NCBI RefSeq assembly: GCF_026420145.1
Contig: NZ_JAPMLV010000003.1
Span: forward strand, 225,439-289,438
From: Enterobacter pseudoroggenkampii
GTDB lineage: Bacteria; Pseudomonadota; Gammaproteobacteria; Enterobacterales; Enterobacteriaceae
Length of the DNA stretch: 64,000 bases
Reading direction: 5' to 3'
Position 1 is the first letter of the stretch. Each line of letters starts with the position of its first letter. This document shows, one piece after another, positions 26,260-39,023 of the stretch. The notes beneath the pieces are model-generated. The model did not search any database, was not told the DNA's origin, and saw nothing but the letters and a program-made list of their open reading frames with translations. The translations under genes were made by a program, and so were the position numbers.

Positions 26260-27867
26260 ATGAGTATTTCCTTGAAGAAGTCAGGGATGCTGAAGCTTGG
26301 TCTGAGCCTGGTGGCTATGACCGTGGCAGCAAGCGTACAGGCAAAAACCCTGGTTTACTGTTCTGAAGGCTCGCCGGAAGGCTTTAACCCACAGCTCTTT
26401 ACCTCTGGTACGACTTACGACGCAAGCTCTGTACCGATCTATAACCGTCTGGTTGAATTCAAAACCGGTACCACGGAAGTGATTCCGGGTCTGGCCGAGA
26501 AGTGGGACGTCAGCGAAGACGGTAAAACCTATACCTTCCACCTGCGCCAGGGCGTGAAGTGGCAGGACAGCAAAGAGTTCAAACCAACGCGTGACTTTAA
26601 CGCCGACGACGTGGTGTTCTCCTTCGACCGTCAGAAAAACGCCCAGAACCCGTACCACAAAGTGTCTGGCGGCAGCTATGAATACTTCGAAGGGATGGGT
26701 CTGCCGGACCTAATCTCTGAAGTGAAAAAAGTGGACGATAATACCGTTCAGTTCGTGCTGACGCGTCCGGAAGCACCGTTCCTGGCTGACCTGGCCATGG
26801 ACTTCGCCTCAATCCTCTCTAAAGAGTATGCGGACAACATGCTCAAAGCCGGTACGCCGGAGAAAGTCGACCTGAACCCAATCGGTACCGGTCCATTCCA
26901 ACTGCTGCAGTACCAGAAAGATTCCCGCATTCTGTATAAAGCGTTCGAAGGCTACTGGGGCACCAAGCCGAAGATCGACCGCCTGGTCTTCTCCATCACG
27001 CCTGATGCGTCAGTGCGTTACGCAAAACTGCAGAAAAATGAATGCCAGGTGATGCCGTACCCGAACCCGGCTGACATCGCCCGCATGAAGCAGGACAAGA
27101 ACATCAACCTGCTGGAGCAGGCTGGCCTGAACGTGGGCTATCTCTCCTTCAACACCGAGAAGAAACCGTTTGATGACGTGAAAGTGCGTCAGGCGCTGAC
27201 CTACGCGGTGAACAAAGAAGCGATCATCAAGGCGGTTTACCAGGGGGCAGGCGTTGCAGCCAAAAACCTGATCCCACCAACCATGTGGGGCTATAACGAC
27301 GACGTTAAAGACTACAGCTACGATCCTGAGAAAGCGAAAGCGCTGCTGAAAGAAGCGGGCCAGGATAAAGGCTTCACCGTTGAGCTGTGGGCGATGCCGG
27401 TACAGCGTCCGTACAACCCGAACGCACGCCGTATGGCAGAAATGGTTCAGGCTGACTGGGCTAAGATTGGCGTTCAGGCCAAGATTGTGACCTACGAGTG
27501 GGGCGAGTACCTGAAGCGCGCCAAAGCGGGTGAGCACCAGGCAGTCATGATGGGCTGGACCGGTGATAACGGGGATCCGGACAACTTCTTCGCCACCCTG
27601 TTCAGCTGCGCGGCGGCAAAAGACGGTTCTAATTACTCTCGCTGGTGCTACAAGCCGTTTGAAGACCTGATCCAGCCAGCGCGTGCGACCGACGATCACA
27701 ACAAACGTATTGAACTGTACAAGCAGGCACAGGTTGTTATGCACGATCAGGCTCCGGCGCTGATTGTTGCGCACTCCACCGTGTACGAGCCAGTGCGTAA
27801 AGAAGTGAAGGGCTACGTGGTTGATCCACTGGGCAAACACCACTTCGAAAACGTATCTGTTGAATAA
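26260..27867 (+). CDS. dppA: Periplasmic dipeptide-binding protein DppA
   Basis: A 535-residue solute-binding protein, the same length as E. coli DppA. It captures dipeptides (and heme or 5-aminolevulinate in E. coli) for the DppBCDF transporter. A Sec signal peptide of 28 residues ends in SVQA. The SBP family 5 signature begins around residues 75-100 (GLAEKWDVSEDGKTYTFHLR). It is separated from dppB by a REP-containing spacer, which fits higher expression of the binding protein. Confidence 0.98.
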   Translation: MSISLKKSGMLKLGLSLVAMTVAASVQAKTLVYCSEGSPEGFNPQLFTSGTTYDASSVPIYNRLVEFKTGTTEVIPGLAEKWDVSEDGKTYTFHLRQGVKWQDSKEFKPTRDFNADDVVFSFDRQKNAQNPYHKVSGGSYEYFEGMGLPDLISEVKKVDDNTVQFVLTRPEAPFLADLAMDFASILSKEYADNMLKAGTPEKVDLNPIGTGPFQLLQYQKDSRILYKAFEGYWGTKPKIDRLVFSITPDASVRYAKLQKNECQVMPYPNPADIARMKQDKNINLLEQAGLNVGYLSFNTEKKPFDDVKVRQALTYAVNKEAIIKAVYQGAGVAAKNLIPPTMWGYNDDVKDYSYDPEKAKALLKEAGQDKGFTVELWAMPVQRPYNPNARRMAEMVQADWAKIGVQAKIVTYEWGEYLKRAKAGEHQAVMMGWTGDNGDPDNFFATLFSCAAAKDGSNYSRWCYKPFEDLIQPARATDDHNKRIELYKQAQVVMHDQAPALIVAHSTVYEPVRKEVKGYVVDPLGKHHFENVSVE

Positions 27868-27885
27868 TTAAAAGCAACGCCAGGC

Positions 27886-27980
27886 GGCGCTGCGCTTGCA
27901 CTGGCCTACGGTATGTAGGCCGGGTAAGCGTAGCGCCACCCGGCAGCAGTGCTTAATTCTCTCTCTGAAAGGAGAGGGAA
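27886..27980. repeat. REP/BIME cluster in dppA-dppB spacer
   Basis: A REP unit (GTAGGCCGGGTAAGCG...CGCCACCCGGCAG, 27915-27947) is preceded by an inverted partial unit (GGCGGCGCTGCGCTTGC) and followed by a CTCTCTC/GGAGAGGG hairpin. It can protect the upstream dppA mRNA from 3' decay (known for such positions). Confidence 0.8.
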
Positions 27981-28044
27981 TAAGATTTGTGAGCAATACA
28001 GACGTCACGCCACTGGTCGTGCGTCATCAGAGAGAATCCGGGTT

Positions 28045-29064
28045 ATGTTGCAGTTCATCCTCCGACGTCTGGGACTTGTTATCCCCACGTTTATCGGTAT
28101 CACCCTTCTCACTTTTGCCTTCGTCCATATGATCCCCGGCGACCCGGTAATGATTATGGCGGGCGAGCGTGGTATTTCCCCTGAGCGCCATGCACAGCTG
28201 CTGGCGGAACTCGGTCTCGATAAGCCGATGTGGCAGCAGTACCTCCACTATATATGGGGCGTGTTGCACGGTGATTTAGGGATTTCGCTGAAAAGCCGTC
28301 TTCCGGTGTGGGACGAGTTCGTGCCGCGTTTTAAAGCGACACTGGAGCTTGGCGTCTGCGCCATGATTTTCGCCACTGCGGTGGGTATTCCTGTCGGGGT
28401 ACTGGCTGCCGTCAAGCGTGGCTCTATTTTCGACCATACCGCCGTGGGCCTGGCGCTGACCGGCTACTCCATGCCTATCTTCTGGTGGGGCATGATGCTG
28501 ATCATGCTGGTCTCGGTGCAGCTTAACCTGACACCGGTCTCCGGGCGCGTCAGCGATATGGTCTTCCTGGATGACACCAACCCGCTCACCGGCTTTATGC
28601 TGATTGATACGGCTATCTGGGGTGAAGAGGGCAACTTCATGGATGCCGTCGCGCATATGATCCTGCCTGCCATGGTGCTGGGCACCATTCCTCTGGCGGT
28701 GATCGTGCGTATGACCCGTTCATCGATGCTGGAAGTGCTGGGCGAGGATTACATCCGCACCGCCCGCGCCAAGGGCCTGACGCGTATGCGCGTCATTATC
28801 GTCCATGCGCTGCGTAACGCCATGCTGCCGGTTGTGACCGTTATCGGTCTCCAGGTGGGGACGTTGCTGGCGGGGGCGATCCTGACCGAAACCATCTTCT
28901 CATGGCCGGGCCTGGGACGCTGGCTGATTGACGCGCTGCAGCGCCGTGATTATCCGGTAGTGCAGGGCGGTGTACTGCTGGTCGCGACGATGATTATCCT
29001 CGTCAACCTGCTGGTCGATTTGCTGTACGGCGTGGTGAACCCGCGTATTCGTCATAAGAAGTAA
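28045..29064 (+). CDS. dppB: Dipeptide ABC permease DppB
   Basis: A 339-residue membrane permease with about six transmembrane segments, the same length as E. coli DppB. The cytoplasmic EAA-type loop, contacting the ATPases, is GEDYIRTARAKGLTRMRVI. The start at 28045 matches MLQFILRRLGLV; the 32-codon extension runs into repeat sequence. dppC starts nine bases after the stop. Confidence 0.97.
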   Translation: MLQFILRRLGLVIPTFIGITLLTFAFVHMIPGDPVMIMAGERGISPERHAQLLAELGLDKPMWQQYLHYIWGVLHGDLGISLKSRLPVWDEFVPRFKATLELGVCAMIFATAVGIPVGVLAAVKRGSIFDHTAVGLALTGYSMPIFWWGMMLIMLVSVQLNLTPVSGRVSDMVFLDDTNPLTGFMLIDTAIWGEEGNFMDAVAHMILPAMVLGTIPLAVIVRMTRSSMLEVLGEDYIRTARAKGLTRMRVIIVHALRNAMLPVVTVIGLQVGTLLAGAILTETIFSWPGLGRWLIDALQRRDYPVVQGGVLLVATMIILVNLLVDLLYGVVNPRIRHKK

Positions 29065-29073
29065 GGGGCCATC

Positions 29074-29976
29074 ATGTCACAGGTTTCTGAAAACAAAGTT
29101 GTTGCTGCACCGGTTCCGATGACGCCGATGCAGGAGTTCTGGCACTACTTCAAGCGCAACAAAGGCGCGGTGGTAGGGCTGGTGTATGTCGCAATCATGA
29201 TCCTGATTGCGGTGTTTGCAAACGTGCTTGCGCCGTATAACCCGGCGGATCAGTTCCGCGATGCGCTGCTTGCGCCACCTGCGTGGCAGGATGGCGGCAG
29301 CCTGGCGCACCTGCTGGGTACCGATGATGTGGGGCGCGATGTGCTGTCCCGTCTCATGTACGGCGCGCGTCTGTCGCTGCTGGTCGGCTGCCTGGTTGTT
29401 GTGCTGTCGCTGATCATGGGCGTCGTACTCGGCCTGGTTGCCGGCTACTTCGGCGGCATCGTTGATAACATCATCATGCGTATCGTCGACATCATGCTGG
29501 CGCTGCCAAGCCTGCTGCTGGCGCTGGTGCTGGTGGCGATCTTCGGCCCGTCGATCGGTAACGCCGCGCTGGCGCTGACCTTCGTGGCGCTTCCTCACTA
29601 CGTGCGTTTAACCCGCGCGGCGGTGCTGGTGGAAGTGAACCGCGATTACGTCACCGCGTCTCGCGTGGCGGGTGCCGGTGCGATGCGCCAGATGTTCGTT
29701 AATATCTTCCCTAACTGCCTTGCGCCGCTGATTGTTCAGGCGTCGCTCGGTTTCTCTAACGCCATTCTTGATATGGCCGCTCTTGGCTTCCTGGGCATGG
29801 GTGCGCAGCCGCCAACACCGGAGTGGGGCACCATGCTCTCCGACGTGTTGCAGTTCGCACAAAGCGCCTGGTGGGTTGTCACCTTCCCGGGTCTGGCAAT
29901 CCTGCTGACGGTGCTGGCATTTAACCTGATGGGTGATGGCCTGCGTGATGCGCTTGATCCCAAACTGAAGCAGTAA
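29074..29976 (+). CDS. dppC: Dipeptide ABC permease DppC
   Basis: A 300-residue permease partner of DppB, with an N-terminal OppC-type cytoplasmic segment and about six membrane spans. The EAA loop is [20 protein letters not shown]. Length equals E. coli DppC. AAGGGGCC serves as ribosome site. Confidence 0.97.
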   Translation: MSQVSENKVVAAPVPMTPMQEFWHYFKRNKGAVVGLVYVAIMILIAVFANVLAPYNPADQFRDALLAPPAWQDGGSLAHLLGTDDVGRDVLSRLMYGARLSLLVGCLVVVLSLIMGVVLGLVAGYFGGIVDNIIMRIVDIMLALPSLLLALVLVAIFGPSIGNAALALTFVALPHYVRLTRAAVLVEVNRDYVTASRVAGAGAMRQMFVNIFPNCLAPLIVQASLGFSNAILDMAALGFLGMGAQPPTPEWGTMLSDVLQFAQSAWWVVTFPGLAILLTVLAFNLMGDGLRDALDPKLKQ

Positions 29977-29986
29977 GAGGCACGAG

Positions 29987-30970
29987 ATGGCGTTATTAAA
30001 TGTAGATAAATTATCGGTGCACTTTGGCGACGAAGGCACTCCGTTTCGCGCCGTGGACCGCATCAGCTACAGCGTAAATCAGGGCGAAGTGGTTGGTATC
30101 GTCGGGGAGTCCGGTTCAGGTAAGTCAGTGAGCTCACTGGCGATCATGGGGCTGATTGATTACCCGGGCCGCGTGATGGCGGAAAACCTGCAGTTCAACG
30201 GTCAGGACCTGAAGCGCATTTCTGAAAAACAGCGCCGCCAGCTGGTGGGCGCGGAAGTGGCGATGATTTTCCAGGATCCGATGACCAGCCTGAACCCATG
30301 CTACACCGTCGGTTTCCAGATTATGGAAGCGATTAAGGTGCATCAGGGCGGGAATAAGAAAACCCGTCGTCAGCGCGCGATCGATCTGCTCAACCAGGTG
30401 GGTATTCCTGACCCGGCTTCGCGTCTGGACGTTTACCCGCACCAGCTCTCAGGCGGGATGAGCCAGCGCGTGATGATCGCGATGGCGATTGCCTGTCGAC
30501 CAAAACTGCTGATTGCGGATGAACCGACGACGGCGCTGGATGTGACCATCCAGGCACAGATCATCGAACTGCTGCTGGAGCTGCAGCAGAAAGAGAACAT
30601 GGCGCTGGTGCTGATTACGCACGATCTGGCGCTGGTGGCCGAAGCCGCGCACAAAATCATCGTGATGTATGCCGGCCAGGTGGTCGAGACCGGAAATTCG
30701 CACGATATCTTCCGCGCGCCGCGTCACCCGTATACCCAGGCGCTTTTACGCGCGCTGCCGGAGTTTGCTCAGGATAAAGCGCGTCTGGCGTCGCTGCCGG
30801 GTGTGGTGCCGGGTAAATATGACCGTCCGCAGGGCTGCCTGCTCAATCCGCGCTGTCCGTATGCGACGGACAAATGCCGGGCGGAAGAGCCAGAGCTGAA
30901 CCAGCTGGCTGACGGTCGTCAGTCGAAATGCCACTACCCACTCGATGATGCCGGGAGGCCAACACTATGA
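29987..30970 (+). CDS. dppD: Dipeptide ABC ATPase DppD
   Basis: A 327-residue ABC ATPase energising dipeptide uptake. Walker A (GESGSGKS), the signature (LSGGMSQR) and Walker B ([12 protein letters not shown]) are intact. The C-terminal oligopeptide/dipeptide extension contains the conserved cysteines ([15 protein letters not shown]) that hold an iron-sulfur cluster in some homologues. The stop overlaps the dppF start by four bases (ATGA). Confidence 0.97.
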   Translation: MALLNVDKLSVHFGDEGTPFRAVDRISYSVNQGEVVGIVGESGSGKSVSSLAIMGLIDYPGRVMAENLQFNGQDLKRISEKQRRQLVGAEVAMIFQDPMTSLNPCYTVGFQIMEAIKVHQGGNKKTRRQRAIDLLNQVGIPDPASRLDVYPHQLSGGMSQRVMIAMAIACRPKLLIADEPTTALDVTIQAQIIELLLELQQKENMALVLITHDLALVAEAAHKIIVMYAGQVVETGNSHDIFRAPRHPYTQALLRALPEFAQDKARLASLPGVVPGKYDRPQGCLLNPRCPYATDKCRAEEPELNQLADGRQSKCHYPLDDAGRPTL

Positions 30971-31980
30971 GTACGCAACAGGCCACCACGCAACAACCGC
31001 TGTTGCAGGCCATCGATCTGAAAAAATACTACCCGGTGAAGAAGGGATTGTTTGCCCCTGAACGCCTGGTGAAAGCGCTGGACGGCGTCTCTTTTAACCT
31101 CGAACGCGGTAAAACGCTGGCGGTGGTGGGGGAGTCAGGCTGCGGCAAATCCACGCTGGGTCGTCTGCTGACGATGATTGAAGTGCCGACTGGCGGGGAG
31201 CTTTATTATCAGGGCCAGGATCTGCTCAAGCACGATCCGCAGGCGCAGAAGCTGCGCCGCCAGAAAATCCAGATTGTGTTCCAGAACCCGTATGGATCTT
31301 TGAACCCGCGTAAAAAAGTCGGACAGATTCTGGAAGAGCCGCTGCTGATCAACAGTAATCTGAGCAAGGAGCAGCGTCGCGAAAAAGCGCTGGCGATGAT
31401 GGCGAAGGTCGGCCTCAAAACCGAGCATTACGATCGCTATCCGCACATGTTCTCCGGCGGCCAGCGTCAGCGTATCGCGATTGCTCGCGGGCTGATGCTC
31501 GATCCGGACGTGGTGATTGCCGATGAGCCGGTCTCTGCGCTCGACGTATCCGTACGTGCGCAGGTACTGAACCTGATGATGGATCTCCAGCAGGAGCTGG
31601 GGCTGTCTTACGTGTTCATCTCCCACGACCTGTCGGTGGTGGAGCATATTGCCGATGAAGTGATGGTGATGTACCTGGGACGCTGCGTGGAGAAGGGGAC
31701 CAAAGACCAGATCTTTAATAACCCTCGCCACCCGTACACCCAGGCGCTGCTGTCTGCGACGCCGCGTCTCAACCCGGACGATCGTCGCGAGCGTATTAAG
31801 CTGACGGGCGAACTGCCAAGTCCGCTGAATCCACCGCCGGGATGTGCATTCAACGCCCGCTGCAGTCGCCGCTTCGGCCCGTGCACCCAGCTCCAGCCGC
31901 AGCTGAAGGATTATGGCGGCCAACTGGTTGCCTGCTTCGCGGTCGATCAGGATGAAAATGGTGAGAAGCCACAGGCATAA
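30967..31980 (+). CDS. dppF: Dipeptide ABC ATPase DppF
   Basis: A 337-residue second ATPase. It has [17 protein letters not shown] and [12 protein letters not shown], and the C-terminal cysteine cluster ([15 protein letters not shown]). It ends the dpp operon and is followed by a terminator. Beyond it lies coaA rather than the yhjV gene found in E. coli. Confidence 0.97.
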   Translation: MSTQQATTQQPLLQAIDLKKYYPVKKGLFAPERLVKALDGVSFNLERGKTLAVVGESGCGKSTLGRLLTMIEVPTGGELYYQGQDLLKHDPQAQKLRRQKIQIVFQNPYGSLNPRKKVGQILEEPLLINSNLSKEQRREKALAMMAKVGLKTEHYDRYPHMFSGGQRQRIAIARGLMLDPDVVIADEPVSALDVSVRAQVLNLMMDLQQELGLSYVFISHDLSVVEHIADEVMVMYLGRCVEKGTKDQIFNNPRHPYTQALLSATPRLNPDDRRERIKLTGELPSPLNPPPGCAFNARCSRRFGPCTQLQPQLKDYGGQLVACFAVDQDENGEKPQA

Positions 31981-31983
31981 CGA

Positions 31984-32011
31984 AAAAACCGGCGTTAAGC
32001 CGGTTTTTTTA
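31984..32011 (+). terminator. Terminator between dppF and coaA
   Basis: AAAAAACCGGC-GTTAA-GCCGGTTTTTTT; A- and T-runs on both sides let it serve both convergent genes. Confidence 0.93.
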
Positions 32012-32022
32012 TGTCTGCTGGA

Positions 32023-32973
32023 TTATTTCCGCAGGCGAATCTGGTCTACGGCGTGCTTCTCGCTCTTGGTGAGGATCAGGCTCGCACGCTCGCGCGTCGG
32101 CAGGATGTTCTCTTTGAGGTTCACGTAGTTGATCTCATTCCACAGCCCCGTTGCCACATTGATCGCTTCTTCTTCAGAAAGCTGGGCGTAATGGTGGAAA
32201 TAGGAGTCCGGATCGGTGAACGCCCCTTCGCGGAACTTCAGGAAACGGTTGATGTACCAGTTCTGCAGCAGGTCTTCCGGCGCATCGACATAGATAGAGA
32301 AATCGACGAAATCCGAGACGAAGACGTGATGCGGATCGTGAGGATAGTCCATCCCGCTTTGCAGTACGTTCAGACCTTCCAGAATCAGGATGTCCGGCTG
32401 GACCACCGTTTTATCCCCACCCGGGATGCGATCGTAGATCAGATGCGAATAGACGGGTGCAGTGACGTGCGGTACGCCGGATTTCAGGTCAGAGACAAAT
32501 TTCACCAGACGATGCATATCATAAGAAAGCGGGAAGCCCTTCTTCTTCATCAGCCCGCGTTCTTTTAACACTTCGTTCGGGTGCAGGAAGCCGTCGGTGG
32601 TGATCAGCTCCACGCTGCGGTGTTCTGGCCAGCGGCTCAACAGCGCCTGCAGGACACGCGCGGTGGTACTTTTACCCACGGCCACGCTGCCTGCGATACT
32701 AATGATATAAGGAATGCGTTGACCGTTCGTCCCGAGAAACTGCTCCAGCACGGCCTGGCGGCGCAGGTTCGAGCTGATATAGAAGTTAAGCAAGCGAGAG
32801 AGGGGGAGATAAATTTCTGCCACCTCTTCCAGGGACAGATCTTCGTTTATCCCTTTTAACCGTGCGATTTCACCTTCCGTCAGCGTCATAGGGACGGAAT
32901 CACGCAGGGCAGCCCACTGGCTGCGGTTAAAGTGAAGATAAGGCGTCATTAACGTTTGCTCTTTTTTGCTCAT
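32023..32973 (-). CDS. coaA: Pantothenate kinase CoaA
   Basis: A 316-residue type I pantothenate kinase, the committed and CoA-inhibited step of coenzyme A synthesis. The P-loop GSVAVGKST lies near residue 95-103, and the ELITTDGFL and DPDSYFHHY segments are conserved. The start at 32973 ([12 protein letters not shown]) matches E. coli in length; an ATG two codons upstream is also possible. It lies divergent from the tRNA-tufB cluster as in E. coli, where however birA, not dppF, lies on its other side. Confidence 0.96.
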   Translation of the reverse strand: MSKKEQTLMTPYLHFNRSQWAALRDSVPMTLTEGEIARLKGINEDLSLEEVAEIYLPLSRLLNFYISSNLRRQAVLEQFLGTNGQRIPYIISIAGSVAVGKSTTARVLQALLSRWPEHRSVELITTDGFLHPNEVLKERGLMKKKGFPLSYDMHRLVKFVSDLKSGVPHVTAPVYSHLIYDRIPGGDKTVVQPDILILEGLNVLQSGMDYPHDPHHVFVSDFVDFSIYVDAPEDLLQNWYINRFLKFREGAFTDPDSYFHHYAQLSEEEAINVATGLWNEINYVNLKENILPTRERASLILTKSEKHAVDQIRLRK

Positions 32974-33247
32974 AAGCATGCTTCAGTGAGCCAGCGCTAC
33001 ACTGCCGGATCGTGGCTCATCACACAGTTAATTTTGGACAATGGGCAGGAGGTTAACACCAGATGGCAGGAATAATAAGAAAAAAGATGGATAGCGCTGC
33101 GTTACGCGGAAGCCGTCACGCTATGGTGTATACGGTGTAAATCACGCGTGCATGTTGATTATTTGACCCGCAATGACTACTTTTACAGCGCTTAGCGCTT
33201 CGTTCGCATAAAATGTGAGCGAAAGAACGTTTTATGCAAATTTTTAG

Positions 33248-33276
33248 TTGCATGACCGCGCAGGTATCCATAGAAT
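33248..33276 (+). promoter_or_regulatory. Promoter of thrU-tyrU-glyT-thrT-tufB
   Basis: TTGCAT and TAGAAT are spaced 17 bases apart, followed by a GC-rich discriminator (GCGCGC) typical of stringently controlled tRNA operons. Confidence 0.85.
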
Positions 33277-33290
33277 GCGCGCTACTTGAT

Positions 33291-33366
<76 letters not shown>

Positions 33367-33374
33367 TCAAGTCC

Positions 33375-33459
<85 letters not shown>

Positions 33460-33576
33460 CTTTCTGGCAGCGTAAATGCCGCCGGAGCTGGTTGGAAAAA
33501 TTAGCCAGCTCAAACTGAAAAAGAGAGAAATCTCTTTTTTTGTTACAGAAAGAACTGGGTAGCCGAGTTTCAGGAT

Positions 33577-33651
<75 letters not shown>

Positions 33652-33657
33652 ATACGT

Positions 33658-33733
33658 GCTGATATGGCTCAGTTGGTAGAGCGCACCCTTGGTAAGGGTG
33701 AGGTCCCCAGTTCGACTCTGGGTATCAGCACCA
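33658..33733 (+). tRNA. thrT: tRNA-Thr, anticodon GGT
   Basis: A 76-base tRNA with GCTGATA/TATCAGC acceptor stem, anticodon loop TTGGTAA and CCA end, 118 bases before tufB. Confidence 0.97.
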
Positions 33734-33815
33734 CTTCACTTCTCCTTCCCGTTTCTCTCTGTTTCAATTTTACTGTATTCAACAATTCAGGCATTTCGCC
33801 TGGTTGATGTGGTGA

Positions 33816-35036
<1,221 letters not shown>

Positions 35037-35066
35037 TCGCTGATAACATTTGACGCAATGCGCATG

Positions 35067-35094
35067 AAAAGGGCATCATTTGATGCCCTTTTTG
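35067..35094 (+). terminator. Terminator of tufB
   Basis: AAAAGGGCATCA-TT-TGATGCCCTTTTT hairpin with T-run. Confidence 0.93.
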
Positions 35095-35173
35095 CACGCT
35101 TTCACATCAGAACCTGGCTCATCAGTGATTATTTTTGTCATAATCATTGCTGAGACAGGCTCTGCAGAGAGCG

Positions 35174-35179
35174 TATAAT
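35174..35179 (+). promoter_or_regulatory. -10 element of secE-nusG promoter
   Basis: A perfect TATAAT lies 81 bases before secE. No consensus -35 is found at 16-18 bases. Confidence 0.6.
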
Positions 35180-35259
35180 CCCAAGGGATTATTTCGATTT
35201 GGCTCGCCTCGCAATCGCGGGGTGAAATTATTTGTAGAATTCTTCTGACAGGTTGGTTT

Positions 35260-35643
35260 ATGAGTGCGAATACCGAAGCTCAAGGGAGCGGGCGCGGCCT
35301 GGAAGCGATGAAGTGGGTCGCTGTTGCCGTGCTGCTGATTGTGGCAATCGTTGGCAACTATCTTTATCGTGACATGATGCTGCCGCTCCGCGCGCTGGCA
35401 GTGGTGATTCTGATTGCTGCAGCGGGCGGTGTCGCGCTGTTGACGACTAAAGGTAAAGCAACCGTTGCTTTTGCACGTGAAGCGCGTACCGAAGTCCGTA
35501 AGGTCATTTGGCCGACTCGCCAGGAAACATTGCACACCACGCTGATCGTAGCGGCGGTTACCGCTGTAATGTCACTGATCCTGTGGGGACTGGATGGTAT
35601 TCTGGTTCGCCTGGTTTCCTTTATTACTGGCCTGAGGTTCTAA
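35260..35643 (+). CDS. secE: Preprotein translocase subunit SecE
   Basis: A 127-residue inner membrane protein of the SecYEG channel. Three hydrophobic segments (about 19-36, 45-63, 93-113) and the conserved cytoplasmic segment [19 protein letters not shown] are present, the three-helix form typical of enterobacteria. nusG starts one base after the stop. Confidence 0.97.
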   Translation: MSANTEAQGSGRGLEAMKWVAVAVLLIVAIVGNYLYRDMMLPLRALAVVILIAAAGGVALLTTKGKATVAFAREARTEVRKVIWPTRQETLHTTLIVAAVTAVMSLILWGLDGILVRLVSFITGLRF

Positions 35644-35644
35644 G

Positions 35645-36190
35645 ATGTCTGAAGCCCCTAAAAAGCGTTGGTACGTCGTTCAGGCGTTTTCCGGTTTTGA
35701 AGGCCGCGTAGCAACGTCGCTGCGTGAGCATATCAAATTACACAACATGGAAGAGTTATTTGGCGAAGTTATGGTTCCGACCGAAGAAGTGGTTGAGATC
35801 CGTGGCGGCCAACGTCGCAAAAGCGAGCGTAAATTCTTCCCGGGTTACGTGCTGGTTCAGATGGTGATGAACGACGCGAGCTGGCACCTGGTGCGCAGCG
35901 TACCGCGCGTGATGGGCTTTATCGGCGGCACGTCTGACCGTCCGGCGCCAATCAGCGACAAAGAAGTTGATGCGATTATGAACCGCCTGCAGCAGGTGGG
36001 TGATAAGCCGCGTCCTAAAACGCTGTTTGAACCGGGTGAAATGGTCCGTGTTAGCGACGGTCCGTTTGCTGACTTTAATGGCGTCGTTGAAGAAGTGGAC
36101 TACGAGAAGTCCCGCCTGAAAGTTTCTGTTTCTATCTTCGGTCGTGCGACCCCGGTAGAGCTGGACTTTGCGCAGGTCGAAAAAGCCTAA
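35645..36190 (+). CDS. nusG: Transcription termination/antitermination factor NusG
   Basis: A 181-residue protein with an N-terminal NGN domain (about 1-120) that binds RNA polymerase and a C-terminal KOW domain (about 125-181; [19 protein letters not shown]) that contacts Rho or ribosomal S10. The length matches E. coli. It is co-transcribed with secE. Confidence 0.98.
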   Translation: MSEAPKKRWYVVQAFSGFEGRVATSLREHIKLHNMEELFGEVMVPTEEVVEIRGGQRRKSERKFFPGYVLVQMVMNDASWHLVRSVPRVMGFIGGTSDRPAPISDKEVDAIMNRLQQVGDKPRPKTLFEPGEMVRVSDGPFADFNGVVEEVDYEKSRLKVSVSIFGRATPVELDFAQVEKA

Positions 36191-36220
36191 GCAGCGATCA
36201 AAAAAGCGGCGATTTAATCG

Positions 36221-36249
36221 TTGCACAGGGCGCGAGATTGGAATACAAT
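36221..36249 (+). promoter_or_regulatory. rplK promoter (PL11)
   Basis: TTGCAC and TACAAT are spaced exactly 17 bases apart in the nusG-rplK spacer. Confidence 0.85.
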
Positions 36250-36295
36250 TTCGCGCCTTTTGTTTTTATGGGCCCCGGCCCGTAAAACGAATTTT

Positions 36296-37483
<1,188 letters not shown>

Positions 37484-37487
37484 TGCC

Positions 37488-37516
37488 TTTACGTGGGCGG
37501 TGATTTTGTCTACAAT
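37488..37516 (+). promoter_or_regulatory. rplJ promoter (PL10)
   Basis: TTTACG and TACAAT are spaced 17 bases apart, immediately after rplA, matching the position of PL10 in E. coli. Confidence 0.75.
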
Positions 37517-37522
37517 CTTACC

Positions 37523-37774
37523 CCCACGTTTGCTAACGAAAGTTAGCGGCTAAAAGATTTGTTCGTTGGAGCCTGGCCTAATCCAGGCCTCCGTCGAAGA
37601 CCGCAGGTGTTTCGCAAGAGACTTAATCCCCTGCGTAGACGGTGACAGAACGCTAAGATTATTTTTGGATACTCTGGCTTGTTTCTGCTCACCGTATTAA
37701 GACGCTCTTTCCGTTGGGAAGAGTGAAGTGAGTTCCGGAACATGAGTTCCGGCAAACATCCAGGAGCAAAGCTA
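37523..37774 (+). promoter_or_regulatory. L10 leader of rplJL-rpoBC
   Basis: A long structured 5' leader of about 250 bases with many stems (for example GCTAAC/GTTAGC at 37530-37549 and GCCTGG/CCAGGC at 37571-37588). In E. coli the L10-L7/L12 complex binds this leader and represses translation of rplJ and rplL. Confidence 0.85.
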
Positions 37775-38272
37775 ATGGCTTTAAATCTTCAAGACAAACA
37801 AGCGATTGTTGCTGAAGTCAGCGAAGTAGCCAAAGGCGCGCTGTCTGCAGTAGTTGCGGATTCCCGTGGCGTTACTGTAGACAAAATGACTGAACTGCGT
37901 AAAGCAGGTCGTGAAGCTGGCGTATACATGCGTGTTGTTCGTAACACCCTGCTGCGTCGCGTAGTTGAAGGTACTCAGTTCGAGTGCCTGAAAGACACGT
38001 TTGTTGGTCCGACCCTGATTGCATACTCTATGGAACACCCGGGCGCTGCTGCTCGTCTGTTCAAAGAGTTCGCGAAAGCGAATGCAAAATTTGAGGTCAA
38101 AGCTGCAGCCTTTGAAGGTGAGTTGATCACGGCATCGAACATCGATCGCCTGGCAACCCTGCCGACCTACGAAGAAGCAATTGCACGCCTGATGGCAACC
38201 ATGAAAGAAGCTTCGGCTGGCAAACTGGTTCGCACTCTGGCTGCTGTTCGCGATGCGAAAGAAGCTGCTTAA
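37775..38272 (+). CDS. rplJ: 50S ribosomal protein L10
   Basis: A 165-residue stalk base protein that anchors L7/L12 dimers. The start at 37775 ([12 protein letters not shown]) has CAGGAG upstream and matches E. coli; the eleven-codon extension lies in the regulatory leader. The C-terminal helix that carries the dimers is present. Confidence 0.98.
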   Translation: MALNLQDKQAIVAEVSEVAKGALSAVVADSRGVTVDKMTELRKAGREAGVYMRVVRNTLLRRVVEGTQFECLKDTFVGPTLIAYSMEHPGAAARLFKEFAKANAKFEVKAAAFEGELITASNIDRLATLPTYEEAIARLMATMKEASAGKLVRTLAAVRDAKEAA

Positions 38273-38338
38273 TCGCAGTTATCTTTATAAAGCATTTGCT
38301 TACGTATAAACTTATTCTGATTTTCAGGAACAATTTAA

Positions 38339-38704
<366 letters not shown>

Positions 38705-38743
38705 GCCAACTTTTCTGGTTGCAGCCTAAGTAATTAGGCTGAT

Positions 38744-38774
38744 GGCTGGTGACTTTTTAGTCACCAGCCTTTTT
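38744..38774 (+). terminator. rplL-rpoB transcription attenuator
   Basis: GGCTGGTGAC-TTTTTA-GTCACCAGCC followed by TTTTT. In E. coli the equivalent hairpin stops most transcripts and lowers rpoBC relative to rplJL. The remaining spacer to 39023 also holds the expected RNase III processing region; a small reading frame there is not a gene. Confidence 0.9.
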
Positions 38775-39023
38775 GCGCTGTAAGGCATCAGTAGCATTTC
38801 ACACTGTTTGACTGCTGATTGTCCTGACAATGCATGTTTCTATCGACGACTTAATATATTGCGACAGGGTGCTCGCTCTGTGTAAATCGCGACGAAATGA
38901 TTTAAGCGTGATAGCAACAGGTATTGCGGAAAGTATTCAATTTTCCGGTCCACAAAATGGTGTTGCACAAACTGTCCCTTCGTCGGACAGATGGGTCGAC
39001 TTGTCAGCGAGCTGAGGAACCCT

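Noticed and set aside
38830..39015. A 61-codon frame in the rplL-rpoB spacer
   Set aside because: It lies within the known attenuator/RNase III processing leader of rpoB and has no ribosome site.
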